Shown one piece after another: positions 1-8,711 of a DNA stretch of 64,000 nucleotides. Under the pieces are notes generated by a model, which saw only the letters and a list, made by a program, of their open reading frames with translations, did not search any database and was not told the DNA's origin. The DNA comes from Lelliottia wanjuensis (lineage in GTDB: Bacteria; Pseudomonadota; Gammaproteobacteria; Enterobacterales; Enterobacteriaceae): the NCBI RefSeq assembly GCF_030238365.1, contig NZ_JASSOT010000064.1, positions 1-64,000 of the forward strand, given 5' to 3'. How positions within the stretch are numbered: the first letter of the stretch is position 1; the number at the start of each line of letters is the position of its first letter. Position numbers and translations under genes: made by a program.

Positions 1-123
1 GGCCATCATCTTTAATGGAATAACGCTTGCGTACTACGACCGAAAAACCGAGAGTGTGGTCCGGATAGACTAGAAAGTGTTACCTATGTTCCCGGTCTGA
101 TCTGTCACCTATGTATCCGGTCA
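1..123 (+). mobile_element. right end of an IS481-like insertion sequence (partial)
   Basis: Bases 2-73 read as the last 23 codons of an open frame ending ...YYDRKTESVVRID then TAG, which resembles the C-terminal tail of an integrase-core (IS481-type) transposase. After the stop come two near-identical 20-base direct repeats (79-98 and 104-123) with core GT(T/C)ACCTATGT, 25 bases apart. They look like the transposase-binding terminal repeat of the element. The body of the element lies left of the window. The family call is an inference from the short tail and end structure. Confidence 0.5.
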
Positions 124-128
124 TACAC

Positions 129-180
129 TGCGCTTACCCGGCCTACAAAACCCAGAATATTCAGGGTGTTGTAGGCCCGA
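129..180. repeat. REP-like palindrome downstream of pheP
   Basis: A 14-bp imperfect inverted repeat (140-153 with 164-177, one mismatch, 10-base loop) lies between the insertion-sequence end and the pheP stop. The flank CGCTTACCCGGCCTAC resembles the REP consensus scattered in Enterobacter and Klebsiella genomes. It could stabilise the 3' end of the pheP mRNA. Confidence 0.6.
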
Positions 181-205
181 GAAAACAATGTACCGCTGAG
201 GCTAA

Positions 206-1600
206 TCAGGCCGCTTTGCCGCGCGACAACTTAAACGCCGCAAACAAGAACACCACCCATACCGGCAGCAACAGCGCCGACAAGCGCATGTCGTCGATGG
301 TGCACATCAGCACCAGGATCATCCCGAGGAAAGCGATACAGAGGTAATTACCCGCCGGGTAGAGCAGCGCTTTGAACTGCGTCTCGCGCCCTTTGCGACG
401 CATCGCCGCGCGGAATCGCAGGTGCGCCAGGCAGATCATGATCCAGTTCAGCAGCAGGGTTGCCACCACCAGCGCCATCAGCAGGCCAAAGGCCTCTTTC
501 GGCAGCAGATAGTTGATCAGCACCACCAGCGAGGTGATGCCTCCGGAGAGCAGCAGCGAGTTGACCGGCACGCCGCGACGGCTGACGCGGGTCAGGAACT
601 TCGGCGCGTTGCCCTGGACGGAGAGGCCAAACAGCATACGGCTGTTGGAGTACACGCCGCTGTTATAGACCGACAGCGAGGCCACCAGAATGACGAAGTT
701 CAGCGCCGAGGCCACCAGATTGCTGTTCATGTCGTGGAAAATCATCACGAACGGACTGCTGTCGGATTTCACTTCCACCCACGGATAGAGCGCCAGCAGA
801 ACCACCAGCGAACCGATATAAAACAGCAGGATACGGTAAACGACCTGGTTGACCGCTTTCGGGATACTTTTGTGCGGATCGCGCGCTTCTGCCGCCGTGA
901 TGCCGATCAGCTCCAGCCCACCGAAGGAGAACATGATCACCGCCAGGGACATAATCAGCCCGTTCCAGCCGGTCGCCAGGAAGCCGCCGTGTTTCCACAG
1001 GTTGTCGATGTTCGCGCGCTCGCCGCCGTGGCCGGAGAAAAGCAGCCACAGGCCGAAGCCAATCATGCCGATAATCGCCAGCACTTTGATCAGCGCAAAC
1101 CAGAATTCCGTTTCGCCGTACAGGCGCACGTTCACCAGGTTCACGGCGTTGATGATGATGAAGAAGGCCGCGGCCCAGATCCACGTCGGAACGTCGGGCA
1201 GCCAGTACTGCATGTAGATGCCTGCGGCGGTGAGTTCCGCCATGCCGACCAGCACGAACATCACCCAGTAGTTCCAGCCGGAAAGAAAGCCCGCAAACGG
1301 ACCCCAGTATTTATAAGCGAAGTGCGCAAAGGAGCCGGATACCGGCTCTTCGACGACCATTTCGCCGAGCTGGCGCATGATCAGAAAGGCGATCACGCCC
1401 GCAATACCGTATCCCAGCAGAACAGCAGGACCAGCCATCTGAATCGCAGGCCCGATGCCGAGAAACAGCCCGGTGCCAATCGCGCCGCCGAGGGCAATTA
1501 ATTGAATATGTCGATTTTGCAAACCACGTTGCAGCGTCGGTGTCTGTTCCGACGAGGCTTCAGAAACCGCATTGTCTGAAGCGGATGACGCGTCTTTCAC
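206..1600 (-). CDS. pheP: phenylalanine-specific permease PheP
   Basis: A 464-residue amino acid:proton symporter of the APC family, AroP/PheP branch, which imports phenylalanine across the inner membrane. The N-terminal HIQLIALGGAIGTGLFLGIG signature, about twelve hydrophobic segments, and near-identity to remembered E. coli PheP through the VEEPVSGSFAHFAYKYWGPF region support the call. The start codon is GTG at 1600, with AGGGG a few bases upstream. The gene ends just before a REP-like palindrome and is divergent from the downstream peptidase gene, with about 150 bp between them. Confidence 0.93.
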   Translation of the reverse strand: MKDASSASDNAVSEASSEQTPTLQRGLQNRHIQLIALGGAIGTGLFLGIGPAIQMAGPAVLLGYGIAGVIAFLIMRQLGEMVVEEPVSGSFAHFAYKYWGPFAGFLSGWNYWVMFVLVGMAELTAAGIYMQYWLPDVPTWIWAAAFFIIINAVNLVNVRLYGETEFWFALIKVLAIIGMIGFGLWLLFSGHGGERANIDNLWKHGGFLATGWNGLIMSLAVIMFSFGGLELIGITAAEARDPHKSIPKAVNQVVYRILLFYIGSLVVLLALYPWVEVKSDSSPFVMIFHDMNSNLVASALNFVILVASLSVYNSGVYSNSRMLFGLSVQGNAPKFLTRVSRRGVPVNSLLLSGGITSLVVLINYLLPKEAFGLLMALVVATLLLNWIMICLAHLRFRAAMRRKGRETQFKALLYPAGNYLCIAFLGMILVLMCTIDDMRLSALLLPVWVVFLFAAFKLSRGKAA

Positions 1601-1749
1601 GTCTGACCCCTGTGTATTTTTATAGAAGGGGCACCTTTTAACACTTCAGGTCAGCAGGAGCAAGTTGCAGGCCGGATCGCAAAGACCGGGATGAATTCGA
1701 AATCGCGGCTGGGTATGATGTTGAAAACCCCAACCTGACAGAGTGACCT

Positions 1750-2670
1750 ATGACTGTGAAACCGTTCTACCCTATCGGAACCCCAGGCAAGCCATGGACC
1801 GCGGCTGAAAAGCAGCAGTGGCGCGAGAGCCAGACGCGTTTCAGAAGCTATGAGACTGACGTACTGGAAGCCATTGATGCGCTCAAACCTCGCTACGACG
1901 TGAGCCAGTACGGGGAACTGCACTACGGCGACCGGACATTCCCGCTGATGGCCGTGAAAACCCAAAACTGGGACGACAGCCTGCCCGTTGCGCTGATCAC
2001 CGGTGGCGTTCACGGATATGAGACCAGCGGCGTGATGGGCGCGCTGAGTTTCCTCTCTGAGTATCAGAACGAGTACGCGGGGAAAATCAATTTACTGGTG
2101 GTGCCGTGCGTCAGCCCGTGGGCCTACGAGCACATTACCCGCTGGACTTATGATGCCGTCGATACCAACCGCCAGTTTTACCCGCAAGGCGAAGGTGAAG
2201 AGGCCCGCGCGCTGATGGCGTACACCGCCCCGCTGAAAGGCAAATTCCTCCTGCACGTCGATCTGCACGAAACCACCGACAGCGACGAGAGCGAGTTCCG
2301 CCCGGCGAAAGCCGCGCGAGACGGCGAAGCGTTTGAGCCGGGAACCATTCCCGACGGCTACTATCTGGTGAGCGATACGCAGAATTCACGGCTCGATTTC
2401 CAGGCGGCCATTATTGCTGCCGTGGAGAAAGTGACCCATATCGCCCCTGCGGATAAGAACGGCAACATGCTGGACTACCCGGTCGTCAGCCACGGTGTGG
2501 TGGAGTACGACAACAATGCTTACCACCTGTGCGCCACCCTGACCGGCGCGCCGTTTACCACCACCACGGAAGTCTATCCGGACAGCCCGGACACCACGCC
2601 TGAAGCCTGTACGCGAGCACAGGTGGTGACCGTTCATACGGCGATAGAATTTGCGTTAGCCCACGCATAA
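1750..2670 (+). CDS. M14-family zinc carboxypeptidase-like protein
   Basis: A 306-residue cytoplasmic protein with no signal peptide. The M14 zinc-peptidase motifs are present: GGVHGYE (His88, Glu91) as the first zinc ligands, DTNR (Asn140-Arg141) as the substrate-carboxylate clamp, HVDLHE (169-174) supplying the third ligand, and a late TTTTEV segment likely holding the catalytic glutamate. The family hydrolyses C-terminal peptide bonds or acts as amidases or deacylases, and the actual substrate cannot be read here. The ATG start follows GACAGAGTGACCT. It is a single-gene unit. Confidence 0.8.
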   Translation: MTVKPFYPIGTPGKPWTAAEKQQWRESQTRFRSYETDVLEAIDALKPRYDVSQYGELHYGDRTFPLMAVKTQNWDDSLPVALITGGVHGYETSGVMGALSFLSEYQNEYAGKINLLVVPCVSPWAYEHITRWTYDAVDTNRQFYPQGEGEEARALMAYTAPLKGKFLLHVDLHETTDSDESEFRPAKAARDGEAFEPGTIPDGYYLVSDTQNSRLDFQAAIIAAVEKVTHIAPADKNGNMLDYPVVSHGVVEYDNNAYHLCATLTGAPFTTTTEVYPDSPDTTPEACTRAQVVTVHTAIEFALAHA

Positions 2671-2712
2671 GAATGGATGGGGCATCCGTGCCCCTGATAA
2701 CGAGGGTAAAAC

Positions 2713-4899
2713 TCAGAACTCGTAGCCGACGGAGACTTTAAAGGTCCGCGGCTCGCCCTGGAACAGATAGGTTCCGGAATCGTCCACGCTGGCCCAGTAG
2801 TTTTCGTCCGTTACGTTGTCGATACCCGCCCGCACGGTCATCTGATTCTGGTTATGGTTGACCGCGAAGCGATAGCGCATCCCCAGATCCAGCGTGGTGT
2901 AGCTGTCGAGCTTTTTGCTGTTCGCCAGATCCGCGTACTGCGAGCCAGAGTGATTCACGCGCGCCGTCGCCGTCAGGCCGTCGATCGGTTTGATGTCATA
3001 TTCCGCCCCCAGCACCGCATAAAAGTTCGGCACGCCGATGACTTTATTGCCCTGGTTGAGGCCATTGTTGGTTTTGGTCATCTCCGCCTGCAGCCAGGTG
3101 GCGCTGGCGTTCAGACGCATCCCCAGCATCGGCTCGCCAAACACGTTCAGCTCAACGCCGCGGTTACGCTGCTCGGCGTCCAGACCGTAGTGTCCGGTCA
3201 CGCTGTCGAGGATCGCCGACGGCATCTTAATTTCGAACAGGGCCAGCGAGCCGCCCACGCGTCCAAAGTCCGTTTTCACCCCCACTTCGTTCTGCTTCGA
3301 GTGAACAATGCCGGTGCTCTGGCCGTAGTTGGTTGCCGTATTCGGCGCCGTTTTCCCCGGCTGCAGCGCTTCCGTGTGGTTGGCGTAGAGCGAAATTTCT
3401 TCCCACGGTTTGTAAACCACGCCGTAGGTCGGCATCCAGCGGCTGCCGTCAAAGCCATCGGCGGGGTTTTCCGCGCCGGTTTTTTTGTTGTATCCGCGAA
3501 TCACCACTTTTTGATGACGGGCGCCGGCGGTGAACAGCAGTTTATCGTCCAGCACGCCGAGGGTGTCGCTCAGCAGCCAGCCCTGCGTGCGGGTGCGGCC
3601 GCTGGTGAGCGGATCGCTGTAGTTACCGCCGGAGCCATTGAAGTTGCTGCTGTCAGGCTTATCGACGCCGGTGTTGTGATAGATGTTAGTGACCGGGTTA
3701 TCCGCTGCCGCCGACATCTTCCACGCAATTTTTTCGTTTTTGGTCATCGCCGAGTAGCCGACGTTGACTTTGTGCGAGACGAAACCGGTATCGAAGTTGC
3801 CGCGAATGCCTGCCATCCCGCTCATAGAGTCGCTGATGCGGTTGGTATCCAGACGGGTTGCCGTCGCTTTGCCGCTCTTATCGACCAGCTTCGCGCCGCT
3901 GTACAAACCTTCCTCGTGAGCGTGCTGCGCGCCAAGCCCGGTGTAAGCGGTCCAGTTATCGGTAATGTCGTACTCGCTGCGCCACATGCCGAATTCGTTT
4001 TCGATGTTGCTGTAGGCCCATTTCTGCGAGTAGTTACGATCGTTTTTCGGCGGCGTCGGGACGAAATCCACGGCGGAAATATTCACGCCCGTTTCGCTGC
4101 CGTGGAAGGTTTTCTTCTGATAGCCCATGTCCACGGAGGTGCGGAAGTTGTCGCCTTTGTAATCGAGGCCCGTGGAGAGCAGCGTGGTACGGCGGCGGTC
4201 GTTGGCAACCGGCGCCTCGCCTTCGCGGTGGACCAGGTTGACGCGTGCGCCAAACTGATCGCCCTCGCCAAAGCGACGGCCCGCATCCAGAGTGGTGCCG
4301 ATCTGCGAGTCTGAGGTGTAATCCACGCCGATTTTGGCCTGCGGCGTGTCGCCCGCGTGTTTCGGCTCGAGGTTGATCATCCCGCCGACGCCGGAGCTGG
4401 CCGCGCCGTTCATCAGTGAGTTGGCCCCTTTGAAGATCTCAATGCGATCGACCATCTGCGTATCCACCACCTGACGCGGCAGCACGCCGGACAATCCGCC
4501 GAAGGTCATGTCATCCCCGTCGAATTTCAGGCCGCGAATGCGATAGCTTTCTGCACTGTTGCCGTAGCCCTGCACCGACTGCACGCCCGCATCGTTGGCG
4601 ACCACGTCGGCGATGGTTTTAGCCTGCTGATCTTCCACCAGTTTCGAGGTGTAGCTGATGATGTTGAACGGCACGTCCATCGCGTTCTGCTGGCCGAGCA
4701 TGCCCATGCGGCCGCCGTTAGCGACCTGGCCGTCGAGGAACGCGGGAACCAGCTGGTCGCCGCCCGGTTTGAAATTGCTGGCCGGGGCAGACTGGACGAC
4801 AAGCGTCTCTTCTTTTGGGGTGTCCGCCGCAAAGGCGGAGTGCGTTACCGCGCCGATGGCGAGCGCCAGCAGCGTTTTGTTCATTCTGGTATGGGTCAT
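2713..4899 (-). CDS. TonB-dependent siderophore receptor
   Basis: An outer-membrane ferric-siderophore receptor of about 728 aa. The signal peptide is MNKTLLALAIGAVTHSAFA. An N-terminal plug follows (SYRIRGLKFDGDD, then VDRIEIFKGANSLMNGA), and the 22-strand barrel ends in the aromatic motif VSVGYEF typical of BamA substrates. The longest frame would begin at a TTG, and I prefer the ATG at 4899. It lies 62 bp downstream of the YncE-like gene, probably as one Fur-regulated operon. The ligand is unknown. The plug and barrel resemble hydroxamate (ferrichrome/FhuE-type) receptors only in general terms. Confidence 0.88.
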   Translation of the reverse strand: MTHTRMNKTLLALAIGAVTHSAFAADTPKEETLVVQSAPASNFKPGGDQLVPAFLDGQVANGGRMGMLGQQNAMDVPFNIISYTSKLVEDQQAKTIADVVANDAGVQSVQGYGNSAESYRIRGLKFDGDDMTFGGLSGVLPRQVVDTQMVDRIEIFKGANSLMNGAASSGVGGMINLEPKHAGDTPQAKIGVDYTSDSQIGTTLDAGRRFGEGDQFGARVNLVHREGEAPVANDRRRTTLLSTGLDYKGDNFRTSVDMGYQKKTFHGSETGVNISAVDFVPTPPKNDRNYSQKWAYSNIENEFGMWRSEYDITDNWTAYTGLGAQHAHEEGLYSGAKLVDKSGKATATRLDTNRISDSMSGMAGIRGNFDTGFVSHKVNVGYSAMTKNEKIAWKMSAAADNPVTNIYHNTGVDKPDSSNFNGSGGNYSDPLTSGRTRTQGWLLSDTLGVLDDKLLFTAGARHQKVVIRGYNKKTGAENPADGFDGSRWMPTYGVVYKPWEEISLYANHTEALQPGKTAPNTATNYGQSTGIVHSKQNEVGVKTDFGRVGGSLALFEIKMPSAILDSVTGHYGLDAEQRNRGVELNVFGEPMLGMRLNASATWLQAEMTKTNNGLNQGNKVIGVPNFYAVLGAEYDIKPIDGLTATARVNHSGSQYADLANSKKLDSYTTLDLGMRYRFAVNHNQNQMTVRAGIDNVTDENYWASVDDSGTYLFQGEPRTFKVSVGYEF

Positions 4900-4961
4900 G
4901 ACTAACTCGTTCAATTTTCGCGCAAAATGGCCCGTTGCCGGGCCTGATTTTTATAAGAGGT

Positions 4962-6041
4962 TTATTTCAGTGCAATTCTGACCACGCTGTCCGGCCCGTT
5001 AGTCGAGTGGTCTTTGTTGAAAGGCTGTTTGACGGTCACGAACAGCGTCTGGCCATCGTCCGACAGCAGCAGGCTGTTTGGATTCGGCGGCAGATCCCAG
5101 CTCTGTTTGACGGCGTAGGTGGTGGCATCCAGGCTCAGCAGTTTCCCGCTTTCGCGCTGGGTGATGTAGAGCTCATTGCGTTTGGCGTTGAATTTCACCG
5201 CCAGCGAATCGCCCACATCGAGCTGCTTAAGCACGTCACCCGTGTGGATATCCAGCACCAGCGTGGTTTTCGCTTTGGAGTTATCAGTCACGAACAGGCG
5301 GCCCGTGGCTTTGTCTTCCGCCATGTTCAGCAGCAGCGCCGGTTTGTCGCCGAGCGGCTTCCAGCGTTTTTCGATGCGGTTGGTGCGCGGGTTGACGATC
5401 AGGATTTCGCCGCCGCCGTTGGCAACATAGATGCGCTGCGTTTGTTCAGACCACAGCAGCCCGGTCACCCACTGTCCGGCGTTTTTGATGGTTTTTTTCA
5501 GTTTCAGGGTTTCGGCATCCACCACCCAGACCACCGCCGGATCGGCGACGCCACCGATATAGAGCGTGCCGTCATGGAGCAGAACCTGACGCGCGCCGTA
5601 CGGGAAGCCCTCTTTGTTACGCTCGGTAAACAGCAGACGGTTTTTCACTTTGCCGTCGGCGGTGCTGATGGCGCTGATGCCGCCGTCGAGCGAGTTGGTG
5701 GCATAGACGGTGCTGCCGTCCGGGGAGATCGCCAGCGCGAAGTTTTTCAGATCCGTATGGCTGCGGCCAATGGTTTTCAGCGTGGCTGGGTCGAGTTTGT
5801 AGATCACCCCGCCCTGCACATCCTTGAAGCCTTCCGAGCTCGCCACATATAGCGCGTCCCCTTTCGGGCTCAGCACCATTTCGTACAGGCCGTCGGCGAG
5901 TTCACGCTTTATCACGCCGGTTTCTGCCGGGGCGGTGACCGTGGTTTGGGCTTCAGGAGCAGGTTTGGCGGCGTGCTGCGCGGCACAGCCGGAAAGAGAG
6001 GCAGCCACCAGCAGCGCCAGCGCGGACAATTTTTTTGTCAT
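4962..6041 (-). CDS. YncE-like beta-propeller lipoprotein
   Basis: A protein of about 359 aa with a lipoprotein signal (LVAASLSGC, lipidated Cys19). The Ala/Pro-rich linker is followed by repeated beta-propeller blades with motifs such as LYVASSEG, VYATNS, LYIGGVAD, IYVANGGG, LFVTDNS, LYITQRESGK and LFVTVKQ. This is the YVTN/YncE architecture. YncE proteins are periplasmic, iron-regulated and encoded beside TonB receptors, as here. The ATG at 6041 is preferred over 6050 because AAAGGA is spaced about 8 bases before it. An accessory role in metal-siderophore uptake is inferred from context. Confidence 0.82.
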   Translation of the reverse strand: MTKKLSALALLVAASLSGCAAQHAAKPAPEAQTTVTAPAETGVIKRELADGLYEMVLSPKGDALYVASSEGFKDVQGGVIYKLDPATLKTIGRSHTDLKNFALAISPDGSTVYATNSLDGGISAISTADGKVKNRLLFTERNKEGFPYGARQVLLHDGTLYIGGVADPAVVWVVDAETLKLKKTIKNAGQWVTGLLWSEQTQRIYVANGGGEILIVNPRTNRIEKRWKPLGDKPALLLNMAEDKATGRLFVTDNSKAKTTLVLDIHTGDVLKQLDVGDSLAVKFNAKRNELYITQRESGKLLSLDATTYAVKQSWDLPPNPNSLLLSDDGQTLFVTVKQPFNKDHSTNGPDSVVRIALK

Positions 6042-6230
6042 CAGGAACATCCTTTACCGTTCAAAAAGAGAATCAGGCGGGAAACTGCGTCGCATGCTGC
6101 TGTGCGATTAGGGTTGTTTTGACAGGCTGTGAGGCCAGTGCAGATTCCACCGTTAACACTCAGTGTTCCGTGTGAGATCTGCGCTCACTGTTGATGCGGG
6201 AATCGTCCGTCGCTGCCCACAAACACTAAA

Positions 6231-6255
6231 GAGAATGAGAACTATACTCATTATC
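6231..6255. promoter_or_regulatory. Fur box upstream of the YncE-like/TonB receptor operon
   Basis: A palindrome AATGAG (6234-6239), 7-base spacer, CTCATT (6247-6252) is extended to TTATC on the right and GAG on the left. This closely matches the GATAATGATAATCATTATC Fur consensus. It sits about 190 bp upstream of the 6041 start, so iron-dependent repression of both downstream genes is likely. Confidence 0.75.
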
Positions 6256-6331
6256 TTTATATGATCAAGCGTAAAAATGGGCAACAGGATGAGAATGGCG
6301 TGCGTAGAGCGGGGCTCAGCCCGGCGGGAGT

Positions 6332-6796
6332 TTATCCCTTAGTGCAATAAAACACAGGCGCATTGCCATAGATAAATAAATAGCTGGAAGCGTTCGCCGG
6401 TATTATTTCCATCTTGAGTCCCCGGTCGCGAACCTGAAAGAAATCGGGGATATTATGCCTGAAAGCCTGGCTTCTCTTCGGCCGCTCATTGGTGTCACTG
6501 GACACCATAATGACGCTATCCCCTTCCCGCCAGTAGTTAAACTCAATTTTATTGCTAATAGCAACCGGCGACTGTCCCAGCTGAATATAATCCCCGGAGG
6601 TTTCATAATTCCCTGTGCCGCCGCTAAAAGAATAATCGGCGACAACATCAAGAATATAATTATCATCCACAATGGTGAGATGCGACTCGCAACTAAAATG
6701 ATTGCGCTGATAGTGAATGTACCAGGCATAAAGCAGCGGCGTGACGATCGCCAGCGCGATCAGCGTCCAGCTCAGAGCGGTTTTATTCATCTTCAT
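6332..6796 (-). CDS. FidL-like inner-membrane protein
   Basis: A 154-residue protein with one N-terminal membrane anchor (MKMNKTALSWTLIALAIVTPLLYAWYI) and a periplasmic domain of about 125 residues. Size, topology and position directly after a ToxR/MarT-like regulator match the FidL proteins of enterobacteria, which are thought to partner the regulator as ToxS does ToxR. The start at 6796 overlaps the end of the upstream gene by 14 bases, implying coupled translation. Longer in-frame starts inside the upstream gene exist but add an unlikely N-terminus. Confidence 0.7.
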   Translation of the reverse strand: MKMNKTALSWTLIALAIVTPLLYAWYIHYQRNHFSCESHLTIVDDNYILDVVADYSFSGGTGNYETSGDYIQLGQSPVAISNKIEFNYWREGDSVIMVSSDTNERPKRSQAFRHNIPDFFQVRDRGLKMEIIPANASSYLFIYGNAPVFYCTKG

Positions 6797-7613
6797 GATT
6801 ATGCTGCCTGTAAATAATAGAATCGCACTGCGCAGCAATATCCTGAGGCTGGCGGTCGCAAACAATCACCGTATTCCCCTGCTGCGCGAAATTGACCGTC
6901 ATCCAGGCCGTGCCACCGGGTTTGCACTGAATAGCAAAGCGCTTCGAAAGCGCGTCAAACATTTCACGGCTTTTCTCATTTTCATGCCATGAGGAATAAA
7001 GCGCACAGCCGTTAACCTGCCCGACGGACTGATAATCCACCAGCCAGGGCTTTCCCACTTTCATGACGGAATAAAGTACACTGCATGAAATAATAAACAG
7101 TAAACCGGCCAGCCCAAATGCCAGCGGCGAGTGAAAAAATGAGCGCTTAGGACGAACCTCAGGCGTGATAACGCTGACAGGCTCCGGTTCAACAGATTCC
7201 TCGGATGAAACGAAAACCGGGGCTGTTTTCTTCGGAGAGACAAACTCACCCAGCTCCCCCACACGTACCTGCGCAATCGACTTAAAACCCTCCTTAGGGA
7301 GAGTCTTAATGATGTTTTCTTCCATGCCAGCAGATTTCAGCACCTTACGGATTTGAGAAATCGTCTGGTAAAGGGCATTGGTGCTGACAATAGTGCCCTG
7401 TTTCTCCCACACCGAGGCGAAGAAAGTGCGCTGCTTCACGACCTGATCGTTGTTTTCTAACAACAAAAGCAGGCATTCACTGACCGGCCCATGCAGGGTG
7501 GTGGCCCGGTATGGGTACCCTTCCAGGGGCCCCAGTCGGCGAAGATCAGGTTCAAAGAGCAAGGTATCGTTGATGAGGTACACTTTCTTCATAGTACTTT
7601 CGCAAGTTGTCAT
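6783..7613 (-). CDS. membrane-anchored winged-helix regulator (MarT/CadC/ToxR type)
   Basis: A 276-residue one-component regulator. Residues about 8-115 form an OmpR-type winged helix (LSECLLLLLENNDQVV..., NALYQTISQIRKVLKSAG..., IIKTLPKEGF). A Pro/Glu-rich linker, one membrane helix (about 162-185) and a short periplasmic domain with cysteines follow. A shorter start at the eighth codon (7592) is possible, though AGG lies well placed before 7613. It forms an operon with the FidL-like gene. By family it would bind DNA from the membrane in response to envelope signals, but targets are unknown. Confidence 0.78.
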   Translation of the reverse strand: MTTCESTMKKVYLINDTLLFEPDLRRLGPLEGYPYRATTLHGPVSECLLLLLENNDQVVKQRTFFASVWEKQGTIVSTNALYQTISQIRKVLKSAGMEENIIKTLPKEGFKSIAQVRVGELGEFVSPKKTAPVFVSSEESVEPEPVSVITPEVRPKRSFFHSPLAFGLAGLLFIISCSVLYSVMKVGKPWLVDYQSVGQVNGCALYSSWHENEKSREMFDALSKRFAIQCKPGGTAWMTVNFAQQGNTVIVCDRQPQDIAAQCDSIIYRQHNHEDE

Positions 7614-8125
7614 AAAAAACCTGATTCAGAATTTAATTATTATATATCAGCAGGTTGAAAAAACCACTTCCGCTTCTTATCGACACTTTCAGCGCCACGC
7701 TCTCCTCCCTTACTCAGTATAAATCATATAACTTCACTCCTCTTTTTGTCAGGTAATTCTTAAAGTTGTCGGTATCGAAAGCACGAGCAGGAGAAATCTT
7801 TATCATGAGTTCCCGCAATCAGCGATTAATGCTAAATGGCATTAGAAATTCACAACTTTATGTTGATGGGTTGATCGATAACGAATTTTTGGCACATAAA
7901 ACCACGAACAACATGAAAGGCAGTCATTAACACTACCAATTAGCCATATGTGAATGGAAACTCTATTAACGAAGCTTAAACACAGGGTTTCTTATAGCGC
8001 ATGGGGTTGTGTATTGGAAAGCCCTGATAGCAGCCATATAATCCACCTTATAAAATGTATGGTCTCTAAAAAGCGTTATTCCCAGTGGCGTATGTCAGGT
8101 TTACTCTAAAGTAGGTATATAAGAG
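7614..8125. other. 512-bp regulatory intergenic region between divergent winged-helix genes
   Basis: This AT-rich stretch holds no credible ORF. It separates the minus-strand membrane regulator from the plus-strand winged-helix gene and must carry both promoters. I see no clear palindrome or RNA gene in it. AT-richness suggests H-NS silencing and autoregulation by one of the two regulators. Confidence 0.5.
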
Positions 8126-8566
8126 ATGGGCTATCGTCTATATGGCTTTATGATCGGTGAAGAAATTCATTTTGATATTTCTAATCGCAGGCTTTACCGG
8201 CTCACCGGCAGCCATACCGATAAAAGCGTGGCGTTTGCGTCAATATATTTTAATGAAACCATGTTGCGGCTTTTTCTCTATCTGCTGGAACATGGTCGTA
8301 AGAAAGTTATCGCCAAAGAAGAGTTGTTTGAAAAAATCTGGGAGGACAATAATTTAAGTCCTTCGACCCAGCGGTTATGGCAGGTACTGCATAACCTGAA
8401 TAACAAACTCAATCTTCTTGGGCTGCCAGATGATTTTATTCGAAATATTAGAGGGCACGGTTACATCATTAACTATCAAGATGTCGTCCCTGTTTATTAT
8501 AGAATGAGTGAACTCCCTGCTCATTCTGACAAAAAAAAGGAGAAGTCTGATCCCCTGAATGAGTGA
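8126..8566 (+). CDS. small winged-helix transcriptional regulator
   Basis: A 146-residue protein that is essentially only an OmpR/ToxR-type winged helix. The core is LFLYLLEHGRKKVIAKEELFEKIWEDNNLSPSTQRLWQVLHNLNNKL, followed by the wing motif IRNIRGHGYII. There is no membrane helix and no receiver domain, only a charged C-terminal tail (DKKKEKSDPLNE). It is divergent from the MarT/FidL-like pair and could act with it as a soluble partner or antagonist. It ends before a strong intrinsic terminator. Confidence 0.75.
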   Translation: MGYRLYGFMIGEEIHFDISNRRLYRLTGSHTDKSVAFASIYFNETMLRLFLYLLEHGRKKVIAKEELFEKIWEDNNLSPSTQRLWQVLHNLNNKLNLLGLPDDFIRNIRGHGYIINYQDVVPVYYRMSELPAHSDKKKEKSDPLNE

Positions 8567-8584
8567 TGTCAATTCAGCGGTTTT

Positions 8585-8618
8585 GCCCTTAGCACCGAGT
8601 GCAAAGGGCTTTTTTTTA
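8585..8618 (+). terminator. rho-independent terminator after the winged-helix gene
   Basis: An 11-bp stem (8585-8595 with 8599-8609, one mismatch) with a three-base loop is followed by a run of T residues (8610-8617). It lies 19 bp after the stop codon of the small regulator. Confidence 0.9.
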
Positions 8619-8711
8619 TCTCCCTGGTTATCAATTTTTTCTTCCCCTTAATGATGAAACGCATAGCAGTAAAATATTGTTAATCGGCACAGGCCGGTAC
8701 TGGATAAATAA

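Noticed and set aside
422..1501. Long plus-strand frame (359 codons) across pheP
   Set aside because: It is antisense to a clearly conserved permease, has His/Gln-rich composition typical of shadow frames in GC-rich DNA and no ribosome site.
2854..5852. Two long plus-strand frames (486 and 305 codons) opposite the TonB receptor and YncE-like genes
   Set aside because: Both are shadows of real genes on the minus strand with Arg/His/Val-biased composition and no recognisable domain.
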